DNA from: Trichomonas vaginalis G3
Taxonomy: Eukaryota > Parabasalia > Trichomonadida > Trichomonadidae
Assembly: GCF_026262505.1 (NCBI RefSeq)
Contig: NC_067205.1
Coordinates: 17,732,001 to 17,796,000 of the forward strand
DNA length: 64,000 nt
Reading direction: 5' to 3'
A program made the position numbers and the translations under genes. The notes beneath the pieces are model-generated. The model ran no database searches and was not told the DNA's origin. It saw only the letters and a list, made by a program, of their open reading frames with translations. Below are positions 19,811 to 30,865 of this stretch, piece by piece; within the stretch, counting starts at the first letter, position 1; every line of letters starts with the position of its first letter.

Positions 19811-20639
19811 TTTAATTTATGGATTGCTATTACTATAATGAGGTTATTATCGTCGACCTAAACTTGTATCAAAAAATTCAAATGATCTTCAATTTTTGAA
19901 AGAGCTATGGGTCAATTGAGAGTTCTATTGTTTCGGTGGTTTCATTGTTGAATATGTCTGAATGATATTACAATATTGTGAAAATAAAAAATGGATAATT
20001 GTTTTCAAAATATTTATAGAAGATAGTTTATAGATTATGTTATAGTTAAAATAAAATATTCATTTATAGAAAGAATGAAACTTTACATGTTTTCCATTTG
20101 AGAAAAAGCCATTTCAATTCTTTCATTGTATGAGTATTTCAGTTTTTTACCGTGAATTGGAAAATTTCGATGAAACCATTATCTCTATAAGCAAAATTGT
20201 AAGACACAATTGATTTTTTTAAGTAATTGTGTCAAATTTTTTATAATTATTTCCCAATTATAATGTACAATCACTCAATACACAGTATACTTATCAGTAA
20301 GAACTAACGACCACAAAATTAATCAATGAGAACTGTAAATAAAACAAAATATTTGTATGAATCAATAACGAACATCAATATAACATTGATTTGAAGTATA
20401 TATCACTTGTGCAACGTTAAATTAAGATAGAAGCTTTTGTCGAGAGATCTAATCAAAATTGAAAGTCAAAACTAGTATCAGAAGGAAGTTTGTATACATT
20501 ATTCATGCAAAAATCAATTATGCATGATCGATATAAATCTTTTGATTCTTTGAGAATTTTGAAATTTTCAAAAAGAAAATGAATCATTAATATAAAGGAT
20601 AGAAACAGTTTAGTAAATTATTAACAATTATATTGATTT
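19811..20639. other. Intergenic region between Myb cluster copies 2 and 3
   Basis: About 830 AT-rich bases; no gene, repeat or hairpin of note was seen. Confidence 0.4.
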
Positions 20640-21146
20640 TCAGAAATCCAAGTCATACATTTGAAGATCTCCAAAATCAAATAAATCTGTATTTATATCA
20701 AATTCAGGGACTTGATTAAATTCATGATTTTCTTGTATTTGTGATGATTTTTCAGCAAGTTTTAATATATCTTGTTCGTTATCAGGGAAGTTCATCTTCT
20801 TCTGTTTATCTCTTTCTTCTTGACGCATGAGAAGAGCATAGCGACTCTTGATGTTGATATCTGTGCGGCCATTGAACTCTTTGGCAATAAGTGACCACTT
20901 GCGACCATAGAAGTCAACAAGTTGAAGAAGTTTAGCATCGTCTTCTTGACTCCATGGACTGCTGTTCAAGTTTGGACTCAAGTAGTTCTTATATCTGTCA
21001 CGACACTGACGTGCGTTTCGACTAACCATGTACTCACTGACTTTCTTCCAGTTACTTGGACCTAAAACACTAACAAGCATTCGCAACTTCTGATCCTCTG
21101 ATGGAGTAAATTTATCCTTTGGATGTGGCTTTCCAACTGGTAACAT
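20640..21146 (-). CDS. Two-repeat Myb transcription factor, cluster copy 3
   Basis: 168 residues. The two Myb repeats are nearly identical in DNA to copies 1 and 2; the first residues differ (MLPVGKPHPK instead of MSPIGKPHPK). The tail after KKM is acidic with a final DLFDFGDLQMYDLDF, again a D-x-F-D-type motif that suits an activation or cofactor-binding end. Identical binding domains with different effector tails suggest competing factors for one promoter set. The homology break falls in the same KQK region as in the other two. Confidence 0.88.
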   Translation of the reverse strand: MLPVGKPHPKDKFTPSEDQKLRMLVSVLGPSNWKKVSEYMVSRNARQCRDRYKNYLSPNLNSSPWSQEDDAKLLQLVDFYGRKWSLIAKEFNGRTDINIKSRYALLMRQEERDKQKKMNFPDNEQDILKLAEKSSQIQENHEFNQVPEFDINTDLFDFGDLQMYDLDF

Positions 21147-22722
21147 ACTTGATTAAAAATGAACTCAGTTATGGATAGACAAACTAGCACTCAAATTTCA
21201 ATCCAATGAAAAAATCAATGTCTTGTTTGAGAAGATGATTGATTTTTTATTTTGGATTATATACTAATAATTCCAAAATAAACAACATATCCCCATTATT
21301 TGATATTTCCCTTTGTGTATATTGAAATTTTATTCTATGAGATTCATCAAAAAATCCAATAAGCTTATAATTGAGATGAAAAAAAATTATGTCGAAATTT
21401 GTCCATATAGATCATATTATAATATTTGACTTTAAATTTTGTACAATTTTGAATGCTGTTATGGTAGTATTTAAATTTTATATGGAACAAATCAAATTGA
21501 TTTTGTCACTTTTGTTCGTTAGTAAATTTCGAAATCAACTTCTTATTTTACATTTCATCCTTACTTCATTTCCAAAATTAAATGTATGTCAAAAAATACT
21601 TTTGATATTCATTCAATTTTTGACAGGCTTTTCAAAATTGAAAACTGTAATGGGAAGATCGAATCGAAGTTTGGTCTACTGTTCTTTTGAACTCCTTATT
21701 TTCAATTGTTTATATTTTCACAAAGCCATTGTATTCTTTCTTTTCTTACATATCGCTTATATATATATTATAATTCATGTCATTTTTTAACTGATAATTC
21801 TTAGGAAGATAAAAAAAAATTACATAAAACATCCAAAATTGACTCTTTTTATAATTCAAATTAATCTGTTTTTCCAAATCAACCATAATCTGATACTACT
21901 CATTTAAACATTATTATTTATTGGTTTATTCCCTTTAAAGATTCACTCATCTTCAAAATTGAAAATTGAAAACATATTTCTTTTAATTTTATAAATAATG
22001 CTTGTAAATCTATTAGTATTATCAAAATGTAGTTTTGAATTTTTGATTATTTCGGATCTTATCTCTATAATGAAAAATTATGAATTGATTATTATCATTT
22101 CGATATTGTACAACTCCATTCCTTACAGCTATGCGCTATTGTGATAAATTCCTAGAGGTTTATATGATATAATATAATAAATTTACCAACTTATTCCTCA
22201 TCATTAAAATTTGACTTTAAATCAATCATTTATTACCTTTATTATTCAAGGAGAAAATTATGTTATAATACAACCTTCTTAAATTCATTCTAAAATTTCT
22301 GATTTATTACATTCTCAGAAATGGCAGATAACAATCAATCTTGATAATTAAATTTTGAATCAAAGCCAGTCACCAGTTTTTATTTTCTGTAAATATTAGA
22401 AACCTCTAACAAAATATGATAATGCGAGCTTTTTGTTTAATAAAGTATTTATTACTCAAGTTTGTATATTGATATATGCTTAATGTTGTATCCTTAAGAT
22501 AGCAATTTAATGAAAATATGATTTATAAAATTGAAATAATAAATAAGTGTGAAAAACAACTATTTAGTTCTTTATTCCCTTATTGTAACGATTTTCTATT
22601 TATTGAACTATAAATATATTTACGTTATTTTTAGTTCATTTAACAAGCAATTTGATAATAAATTGTAATATTTATGATAATATAAATAAATCAAATTAGT
22701 TTCGGCTAGTTTTCATACGAAA
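21147..22722. other. Long intergenic region, no supported gene
   Basis: About 1.6 kb, AT-rich. A 133-codon frame at 21389-21790 is hydrophobic and of low complexity and looks like chance. No terminal inverted repeats were recognised. Confidence 0.4.
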
Positions 22723-22866
22723 AATTTACACTTTTCCGACGTTTTGTCAGGGGCGCGAAGCGACCCAAAAAATGTCGGAAAAGTGTAATTCTCAGGTATA
22801 TGATTATTTTTGCTTTTAATGCCGAACAGCATTTGAATCAAAAATAATCGTATGTCTGAGAATTTT
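22723..22866. mobile_element. Two-hairpin element, copy 1
   Basis: Two adjacent long hairpins fill the element. Hairpin a (22728-22786) has arms ACACTTTTCCGAC and GTCGGAAAAGTGT with a GC-rich inner stem around GGGCGCGAAGCGACCC. Hairpin b (22787-22863) has arms starting ATTCTCAG and ending CTGAGAAT, with inner TTAATGC and GCATT paired around CGAACA. The same ~140 bp occurs in reverse orientation at 46223-46363. Both copies sit between short AAAATT and AATTTT flanks. No coding capacity. Confidence 0.88.
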
Positions 22867-23056
22867 AGTTTTATGAAAATACTATAAAATAGTAAATATA
22901 GATATATGATTTCAAAACGCATTTGCCACTTTAGATATTCTTTCTGATTTTGAGTTTTTACATTCAAAAATTAAATAATTCATCTGGACAATTGTAAATA
23001 TATCAAAATTGAGACTCATTCAAATCATTCAATACTTATTTCATTTTCTTCTTTCC

Positions 23057-23545
23057 ATGCCAAAGAACAATCTCCTGAAGGTTCATTTCTCTAAAACAGA
23101 AGATAAAAAGCTTAAACAACTGATTAACATACATGGAACTAGTGATTGGAAGTTAATCTCTAAGGTAATGCCAGGAAGAAATTATAGACAATGCAAAGAT
23201 AGATGGGAAAAGTTTCTTTCCCCTAATATCAATAGAGAGCCATATACAAAAGAAGAAGATAAGATTATTCTTCAGTTACATTCAAAAATTGGTCCACAGT
23301 GGGTGAAAATAGCTTCATTTTTAAATGGCAGATCCGATTCATCAATTAAATCTAGGTTCAAACTATTACAGAGAAGGATTAATGATAATTCTAATAGTTT
23401 AAATGCTCAAAATACCCAGGTTTCAAATAATGACGAAATGAGTACCTATTTCAAAGATTTTATAGTAGATAATAGTCAAAGTGCTGCAATCAGCTATGAT
23501 TCTGATGATATTGATATGTTTTTTGATTTTCAGATAGAGTTTTAA
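23057..23545 (+). CDS. Two-repeat Myb transcription factor, divergent member
   Basis: 162 residues from the ATG at 23057 (the frame is open further upstream without an ATG). Two Myb repeats: FSKTEDKKLKQLI with DWKLISKVM and RQCKDRWEKFL, then YTKEEDKIILQLH with QWVKIASFL and SSIKSRFKLL. It diverges from the 17.7-21.1 kb cluster across the domain, so it is an older paralogue. The tail ends in DSDDIDMFFDFQIEF, the same acidic-aromatic style as the cluster members. It is on the opposite strand to the cluster. Confidence 0.88.
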   Translation: MPKNNLLKVHFSKTEDKKLKQLINIHGTSDWKLISKVMPGRNYRQCKDRWEKFLSPNINREPYTKEEDKIILQLHSKIGPQWVKIASFLNGRSDSSIKSRFKLLQRRINDNSNSLNAQNTQVSNNDEMSTYFKDFIVDNSQSAAISYDSDDIDMFFDFQIEF

Positions 23546-23834
23546 GTGTAAAAATAAATATTTACGTGATAAACTATCAAATTATTTAAGGATACCCTTA
23601 CATTGCGTAGTTAGAAAGAGAATCTGATATTGTCATGATTGCTAAAGTTTTAGGCTCCAGAAATGAATATACATCAAACTGAAACAATTGATAAATTGAA
23701 TGAACTTTTGAGAGGTTCTCAAATAAAAAAAATTATCTAATTTTTTACAATATTACTATTATTTTATCCACATATGTATATATAGTAATTTGAGAAAACT
23801 TTTAGGAAAAAATAAGTTTAATAAAAATCTGAAT

Positions 23835-24227
23835 TTTACTTGTTGAGAGAGGGTCAAAGTTGCTATTTGTCACTTTTCCACAAGAATATAATGGGGAAAA
23901 AGTTATCATATAGTTGATCTCATTCACTGAGGTGAGAGATGCATGTAGTGTAATATGTAATGGGATAAACAGTGGGATTGCTGCTCTAAGTCCTAGGTTC
24001 GAGACACATTGGCTTCATTTTTCTCTTTTTTATTGACGTAAACTATTCAATTTTTGTGTTCTCCATTCAAATTTCAGAATTTTTTTTGCAGATTTCACGC
24101 TACATTCGAAGTTACCTTTTGTAACAACCACCACTGCCTACGAAAGACGAAAGTGTGTCACGATTTCACCCGGAAATCCGACGGTTGTTTAAGAGTATGC
24201 ACTTTTGTCACCTACTCTTTACTTGTT
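23835..24227. mobile_element. 373 bp element with 10 bp target duplication, copy 1
   Basis: The element is 23845-24217, from GAGAGAGGGTCAAAG to GTCACCTACTC, flanked on both sides by TTTACTTGTT. An almost identical copy at 29923-30295 is flanked by a different 10-base duplication, which fixes the boundaries. The ends are imperfect inverted repeats (GAGAGAGGGTCAAAG against GAGTAGGTGACAAAAG). Ends beginning GAG and 9-11 bp duplications fit Mutator-like (MULE) elements. Inside are a tRNA-like A box (TAGTGTAATATG) and B box (GGTTCGAGAC) ~50 bases apart, so a tRNA-derived SINE is the alternative; there is no 3' A tail. Confidence 0.88.
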
Positions 24228-24299
24228 GTGGGATTGTTATTAATTGACACTCCAGACGTATTACTATTAGTTATGTGTATGCAATTAAAGTATTTCTGA

Positions 24300-25810
24300 T
24301 GGACAAAATGTGAGATTTATATCAGATAATTCATTTCTACTATTAAGTTATTCATTTATGAGTTTGTACTTATTCGCACTAAATAAATAACTATTAAAAA
24401 TTGTTTTAATTAATTGACACCATATAATAGAGTGAATTTTGTTTGATCAAACAACAATAGATGATAGATATAAAGCCTAGAAACTTGCTATTAATATGCT
24501 CTACTTGCTATTTCAATGTAAGTATGATATTTTCTAAATGTTTCGTTCAGATAACTTAGATATATTAGTCAAAATTTGAAATTTTAATAGCACATATATT
24601 AAAAATAATTATTATTCATAAAAGATTAATGAAATAGTAAAAAAAATCAATCAAATTATAAAAATACAACATTTAGAAGAATTCTTATTATCCTTCAAAA
24701 AGTCAGTATTTCTGCTGTAATTTTCTACAACATTGTAGTTATTGCACTTTGTCTATGGATTTGTATATATGTTATATATAAATTATATATCTAAACTGCC
24801 CATAAGTGCAATTTTTATATAAATTGTTTATTTCTTTAACAATTTCATATGAAATATGCTTTTTAAGCGTATCAAAGCTGTGTTCTTAATGTGCATGGAT
24901 ATATCAAGAAAAATGTCGAAAAAAAAATGTGAATTCACAAATTCACTGAATTTTCACCGTTTTTTGAATTTTGCTACAGCACTAATATTAAATAATACTA
25001 AAATCTTCTGTCTTTGTAAAAGAATAAATTCTGACAAAAAGTGCTCGTTTAAATTTAATGATCATCTGTATGACTAAGTGGTAAAAAGTGTTTATGACCA
25101 AAAAAGGGTTACATGCTTAGTCTATTTTTCTGATAGGATACTCTAGATTTACATGATCTCCGTTTTTAGATTCTTCGACAGATTTTATGATAGAAAACCA
25201 AGATTAACAAATTTCCGGCATGTTAATGAAGAAATCTGCAGCTACCCTCAATATTATTTCAATAATCAGTATCGTTTCTCTTACAATTTATTTTTTTCTC
25301 AATAATTTAACAAGAAATAACAATACACACTTGGTTTTACGTATAAAAGCTAAGTGTCGAACTTAATCAACTTTACTTACTTAGCAAATGAATATTTTTG
25401 TGGTTGCGAGTTCTGAATGCTGAAGTTTTAGATTTCTCTATAAATGATATCATTGCACTTACAATGTTGTTCCAGCCTATCGCATAAATCATAGAAAATC
25501 CAAAAAAAAAATAATATAAAGAAAATTCATGTCATGAAGTTCAAAAAATACCGTGTAACATTAAAATTTGTTATGCATAATACATTTTAGCTATTATTGA
25601 TTTTTTTTAATTTTCGAGAAATTGAATGGTGAGTCCGATAGAGAAATTTTTAAAAATCCTAGTCCCTCATAGAAGTAATTTCCCTCGTCTCCCATACTTC
25701 CAAATGGATGCATATGACATAAACCTTTATGCATTACACAAGTGGCCAATAATATCTATAGAGTAAAAAATTAGAAATTTAATTTTTTTATATGATAGTT
25801 ATATTTCAGA
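24300..25810. other. Non-coding interior of the 2.65 kb transposon
   Basis: About 1.5 kb of AT-rich DNA without a supported gene. Small frames (for example 24856-25077) lack any recognisable feature. Confidence 0.4.
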
Positions 25811-26046
25811 TTTGCGAGCGTAACTTTTTTCTCCATGGCATACTTGTTTTAAGAGCAAATGATCAAAATCGTCCTTCAATTATTGAAGGAGCTGATATCT
25901 TTTGAAAATTGAATTGAAAGGGTATTCAATTTTCAAATTTCCTCTCAATTTTGGAAACATATCAACTCTATGAATTAACAATTATGTGCCTTCACAGTTT
26001 ATCAGTCATATAAGGTGCTTATAAAGAAAAAAGTTACGCTCGCAAA
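25811..26046. mobile_element. Small element with 22 bp inverted ends
   Basis: Perfect 22-base inverted ends: one begins TTTGCGAGCGTAAC (25811) and the other ends GTTACGCTCGCAAA (26046). The interior of ~190 bases contains ATTGAAGG-type short inverted segments but no gene. It is nested near the right end of the 2.65 kb transposon. A target duplication could not be identified. Confidence 0.75.
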
Positions 26047-26236
26047 ATATGTTTTTATATAGATTTCACATAAAATAATTATGTAATTTCTAAAAAGAAT
26101 ATTTTTGTTCTTGAATATTAAAGTGTATTGTAGTTTAAAAAGTTTTAAATATGTTGCTAAAATTTCAGGTTTATAGCTCATGTCTAGCATGACTTCTTCG
26201 TATGCGCAAAAAATCTGACACGTAAGGGTATCCTTA

Positions 26237-28098
26237 AGTTCTCAATTGCTTTCGATTTTTGATAGGTTTACAATTGTTCATATAAAATCTCTCAAGATTT
26301 ATACTTTCTTTTAAAACAAAGTGTAGAAGTTGAATTTTTATAAGTTTACACATATTCAATTTGAATTTAAATGAATTGTGTCCTAAATATTGAAGAAAAT
26401 CAATCAATGTGATTTGCATTGTGTTCTAAAAGCTAAACATGTTAATGGAATGTATTATATGATAGAATATCTTTCTTATTACTAATTAAATTTGATTTGA
26501 ACTTTCTATATGGGAAATATTTTTGCCTCATATAAGGACATTTACTTGTGTAATGATGATTAATGGATATCAATGAGATATAATAGTCAAATTCCATGAT
26601 TAGGACATATATTTTTACATTAATTAACTGCATTATGTTTATTTATGAATATTCTTCATCTCTTCTATATGAGTTGCAACACGAAATCAAGTATATTCTC
26701 AGAATCACTCACAATTAAAATAATTTTAAAAAAACAGTGAATAAACCGTTAAATGGCATTTATATGAAGTATTTATTGTTATATTATAGCATAAGAACAA
26801 ATTACTGTGTAAAGTTATATGAGTTTTAATGAAATAATTCATCGAAAACAATTCCTAATAAATTGTATTACCTTATAATCACTCAATGTAGGATTCCATG
26901 ATCTATGACATATCATTTCCAAAGGGATTTTGAAAAAGGGAGCATTGAAATCAGTTATCAAAGTCATTGAAATTTAAAAACTGTTGCAATATGTCTATAT
27001 ATATAAATTCTATCAGTTACGATTTTCCAAAATTATGTTTTGTTTAAAATATATCAAAATATAACTAAGGTAGTCACAAAATCTAAGTAGTGAGGCTCTC
27101 AAAAATTGAACCGTACTCCATACAAAATTTGTGTACCCTCACTACTTAGATTTTGTGGCCTTCAATTGAGAGGTTAGTTTTGATAGAGCAAGTTATAAAA
27201 TTAAAAGGGAAAAATAAATAAAATTTAAACATTTAATTATATATAATGTAAGGAGTGTAATTCCAAATTTTCTAAAAACTATTCAAATTTGAGCATTTTT
27301 TTTGGAAATAGTAAATCTAATATGTACATCTAATAACAACATGATTCATCACCTTTTCAAGCTCTGCAGTCAATTTTTTGAAATTTGATTGAAATAAATG
27401 TAGCAAAAATTACATTTCATTAGGGAATATATGAGTTTCTCTGGAAACAGGCTGATAAATTTTAAATTTTGTCCAATCAACATGAATGCATTGAGAAATT
27501 TGGATTGATTTTCTGGTAGAATCTGGAACAATTCAACCATGTATAAATGGATCATGTAATCATCATGAAATGTTAGTGTTAGAGTTCAAAAGAAACAGAA
27601 TGAGTGGAAATCAAACACAATCTGAATAATTTTAAACGTATACAATCTTTAAGTTTGTATTTTGAATTCTACATATATGATTGTGTAATTCGTTCTTTCA
27701 AATTTTCGGATTCAGGCATGTTTTGATAAAATTCATTCCCAAAAACGTCAATTAACAATTAAATTTAGTGTATTTTAAATATATATACGTATTATATTTT
27801 ATAAATTATATTAAATTCGCAAAATTTTAAGTTTTAAACAAAAATAAAAAATGTTCAAAATATGAAATTATGCATAGGATATTAAAATTTACATGTTAGC
27901 AATTTTTTTGAATTGCTTTCAATTTTCATATTGAAATTTTTAAGATTTTTTTCTGAAATAATAAGCAAGAATATCAACCTAAATAATATTAAATTCCATG
28001 CGTTAATTTCTCCTCAAAAGTCATTGACCGCCTCTCAATCTAGATTTTGTGAGTACTTTATATTTTTTCTTTGCTTTTTTTCGTTTTCAATGTTTTTT
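26237..28098. other. Intergenic AT-rich region
   Basis: About 1.86 kb without a supported gene. It contains the hairpin element at 27075-27157. Frames of ~60 codons on the minus strand are of chance quality. Confidence 0.4.
27075..27157. repeat. Perfect 20 bp inverted repeat with interleaved second pair
   Basis: CACAAAATCTAAGTAGTGAG (27075-27094) and CTCACTACTTAGATTTTGTG (27138-27157) are exact inverses. A second, nearly inverse pair, CTCTCAAAAATTGAA (27096) and TTCAATTGAGAG (27161), is interleaved with the first, so a folded transcript could form a pseudoknot-like structure. It may also be a tiny inverted-repeat transposon. Confidence 0.8.
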
Positions 28099-28197
28099 GA
28101 GAAACTTAGGGTTGTACAAACTGGCACAATTTTGCGGGCCGCCTGCCAGGAGCTGGCACGCGGCCAAAATCAAAAAAGTGGCCAAAAATCGGGCCTC

Positions 28198-28246
28198 GTG
28201 GCGTGGAAAGGGTGGAGCCCGAAGGGCGACATCCTTTCCACGCCAC
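28198..28246. repeat. GC-rich hairpin near the hAT-like left end
   Basis: GTGGCGTGGAAAGGGTG and CATCCTTTCCACGCCAC pair with one mismatch around an inner GCCC-GAA-GGGC hairpin. It stands out sharply from the AT-rich surroundings and may be a subterminal recognition structure. Confidence 0.8.
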
Positions 28247-28874
28247 TCGGCCTATGACCACAATTATATAATATGCTCATTATTATTTTTTCTTCTTTTC
28301 TCTTCTTTTTTTTTCTTTTTCTCTTTTCTTTCTTCTTTTTCCCTTTTCCTTCCTTTTTTTCTAGTTTTGGAAAGGAAAAAGTAAAAAATTTAATAATTAA
28401 TTTTATTACTATGAAAATATACTTTTTAGCTTATATTGTAAGCTGTGAGAGTTTTAAGTGATGGAAGATATAAATCAAATTTGAAATTCAACAAATCTTG
28501 TTATGATTAAGTTGAATATTGTACTCTAATTAAGAGTTTTCAGTTATGAACTCAGGTATTATATAATAAAAGTATAACTCAAGATAATAAAGAGGTTTTT
28601 AAAATGTAGATCTGAAAATCAAACTACCATGTTTGATATGATTAAGTTGAATAATGTTATTTTATTAAATGGTTCAAATCTGTGAAATCGGCAATTACAA
28701 ATTAAAGGCGTAGTTCAAAAAATTAAAGAGATTTTAAAAATTTAATATCAGAATTAAACTAAAAAAAGGATTTAGTTATTTCAGTAATTATCAGAAAAGG
28801 TTAAAAAGATAGGGTAAGTAATGAGACTTGAGTGAGATGTGAGAAATCATATGTAAATAATTAGATATCTGATG

Positions 28875-29277
28875 AGTAAGGTAGTAATGAGAGTTAAGAT
28901 CTGGTTAGTAAGGTAGTAATGAGAGTTAAGATCTGGTTAGTAAGGTAGTAATGAGAGTTAAGATCTGGTTAGTAAGGTAGTAATGAGAGTTAAGATCTGG
29001 TTAGTAAGGTAGTAATGAGAGTTAAGATCTGGTTAGTAAGGTAGTAATGAGAGTTAAGATCTGGTTAGTAAGGTAGTAATGAGAGTTAAGATCTGGTTAG
29101 TAAGGTAGTAATGAGAGTTAAGATCTGGTTAGTAAGGTAGTAATGAGAGTTAAGATCTGGTTAGTAAGGTAGTAATGAGAGTTAAGATCTGGTTAGTAAG
29201 GTAGTAATGAGAGTTAAGATCTGGTTAGTAAGGTAGTAATGAGAGTTAAGATCTGGTTAGTAAGGTAGTAATGAGAG
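28875..29277 (+). repeat. 32 bp minisatellite, 12.6 identical copies
   Basis: The unit contains AGTAAGGTAGTAATGAGAG followed by TTAAGATCTGGTT. Twelve full copies and a 19-base partial copy appear without a single difference. No unit or flank resembles CRISPR (there are no unique spacers). Perfect identity means recent expansion or strong homogenisation. It is entirely inside the hAT-like element. Confidence 0.97.
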
Positions 29278-29912
29278 ATCTGCGGGCAGTAATGATACAT
29301 CTATGAGTACATAACTAAAACCTGAGTTCTATGAGCGAAATCTGAGAGCTAAAAGCCGAGAGATCTAAGGTAAGTAATGAGAGAAGAGAATTTGAAATTT
29401 TACAAAATACGTTTTCTCATACAAAATAATTCGCATTCTTTTATAACGAATCTCAATGCCAATTAATACATAAAACAGATTTTAGCAATCAATTGCAAGA
29501 TTTAGAAAGATTTTATTTATAATCTCAGCCAAATTAACAAATATTTTATTGATTTCGTAAAAAATAGCAATAAAACATAAAAATATGACATTCTATTTTT
29601 CCAAAAAAATTTCAAAAATCATTTTTAACATGAAATTTATATTTTTTAATTTTTTTTTTAATTTTGAATTTTTTTTGGAATTTTCAACCATGTCAAAAGT
29701 CGGGATCTACAAATGTATTCTCTTTGACATAGGATAAAAACATCCTTTCTTATAATTTCATTGTAAAATAAAATTTTCTTAAATTTATTGAATCCAAACT
29801 CAACTTTGCAACATTTTATTATCATAAAAACATAGAAACATCAGGTAAACTTCAATTTGGAGAGCTTAAAATCATATCTAAATTGAAAAATAAGGGGAAA
29901 AAATTGTAAAAA

Positions 29913-30305
29913 AAAATCTCATGAGAGAGGGTCAAAGTTGCTATTTGTCACTTTTCCACAAGAATATAATGGGGAAAAAGTTATCATATAGTTGATCTCA
30001 TTCACTGAGGTGAGAGATGCATGTAGTGTAATATGTAATGGGATAAACAGTGGGATTGCTGCTCTAAGTCCTAGGTTCGAGACACATTGGCTTCATTTTT
30101 CTCTTTTTTATTGACGTAAACTATTCAATTTTTGTGTTCTCCATTCAAATTTCAGAATTTTTTTTGCAGATTTCACGCTACATTCGAAGTTACCTTTTGT
30201 AACAACCACCACTGCCTACGAAAGACGAAAGTGTGTCACGATTTCACCCGGAAATCCGACGGTTGTTTAAGAGTAAGCACTTTTGGCACCTACTCAAAAT
30301 CTCAT
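29913..30305. mobile_element. 373 bp element with 10 bp target duplication, copy 2
   Basis: The element is 29923-30295, flanked by AAAATCTCAT on both sides. It is the same length as copy 1 (23845-24217) and differs from it at only about two positions near the right end (AAGC and TTGGCA against ATGC and TTGTCA). It inserted inside the hAT-like element, so it is younger than that host element. Confidence 0.92.
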
Positions 30306-30393
30306 TAGATGGGGCAAAAAGTGACTTTTTTAATGTGTTTTTTTAAAAAATCGTGCCAGCAGGCGTGCCAGTTTGTACAACCCTAGAGAAACT

Positions 30394-30865
30394 TGAATGA
30401 AAAAATTCGATTTTCTGAAGAATTAAGACATAAAATTAGATTATAATACGAGAGATTTGTTCAATTTTTATATATTATGTGATTAATTATATAATATGTC
30501 AATCTGAAAGAAATTTTGAAGATTGATTTTGTAAATATGTTTGCATACAGTTATTTCAGATGTTTAGAGTGAAAAATTCTATTTTAATATCTACAATCGT
30601 TCATGTGATTGATAAATTCACCATTTTTCACATGTTTTAAGTTCATTATTTATAAGAATACATGTAATTATTCTATTTGGATAACTAACAAACTCTATGT
30701 TTCATGAGAGTTAGGAGAATATTATCCAGAATGCAATAAAAGTTTATAATTTATCTCTTTATTTCGTAATTATTATTCGTTCAGCCATTATTACTGAAAG
30801 AATCCTTTAGAAAGTGGCATAAAAAGTATCTTATTTAAATATATTATACAAACAACAAACAATTT
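30394..30865. other. Intergenic region downstream of the kinase remnant
   Basis: About 470 AT-rich bases with no visible gene or repeat. Confidence 0.4.

Larger units (their letters stand above)
23587..26236. mobile_element. TA-flanked (or TTAA-flanked) transposon, 2.65 kb
   Basis: Terminal inverted repeats AGGATACCCTTAC (23589) and GTAAGGGTATCCT (ending 26234) are perfect over 13 bases and sit within TTAAGG and CCTTAA, so the duplication is TA or TTAA. The AGGAT end matches the element at 15616. No transposase was recognised inside; it holds two smaller elements (23835-24227 and 25811-26046) and otherwise AT-rich DNA without genes. Confidence 0.78.
28099..30393. mobile_element. hAT-like non-autonomous transposon, 2.28 kb
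   Basis: The element is 28107-30385 with perfect 21-base inverted ends beginning TAGGGTTGTACAAACTGGCA, flanked by the 8-bp duplication GAGAAACT (28099-28106 and 30386-30393). An 8-bp duplication and ends starting YAGGG-TG are hallmarks of the hAT superfamily. Subterminal GGCACG/CGTGCC motifs occur near both ends, as expected for transposase binding. No transposase is present. The interior holds a GC-rich hairpin, a 32-bp minisatellite and a nested 373-bp element. Confidence 0.92.

Noticed and set aside
21389-21790. 133-codon plus-strand reading frame
   Set aside because: Low-complexity, Phe/Ile-rich, no motif, no promoter-like motif; typical of a chance frame in AT-rich DNA.
23960-24020. A tRNA gene suggested by GGTTCGAGAC
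   Set aside because: No cloverleaf can be drawn with proper acceptor and anticodon arms; the boxes lie inside a transposable element.
28049-28461. Overlapping frames of 60-115 codons at the hAT-like left end
   Set aside because: They read through a GC-rich hairpin and a pyrimidine tract and cross the element boundary; not protein-like.
28875-29277. Possible CRISPR-like array
   Set aside because: The units are directly contiguous and identical with no unique spacers; it is a plain minisatellite in a eukaryotic transposon.
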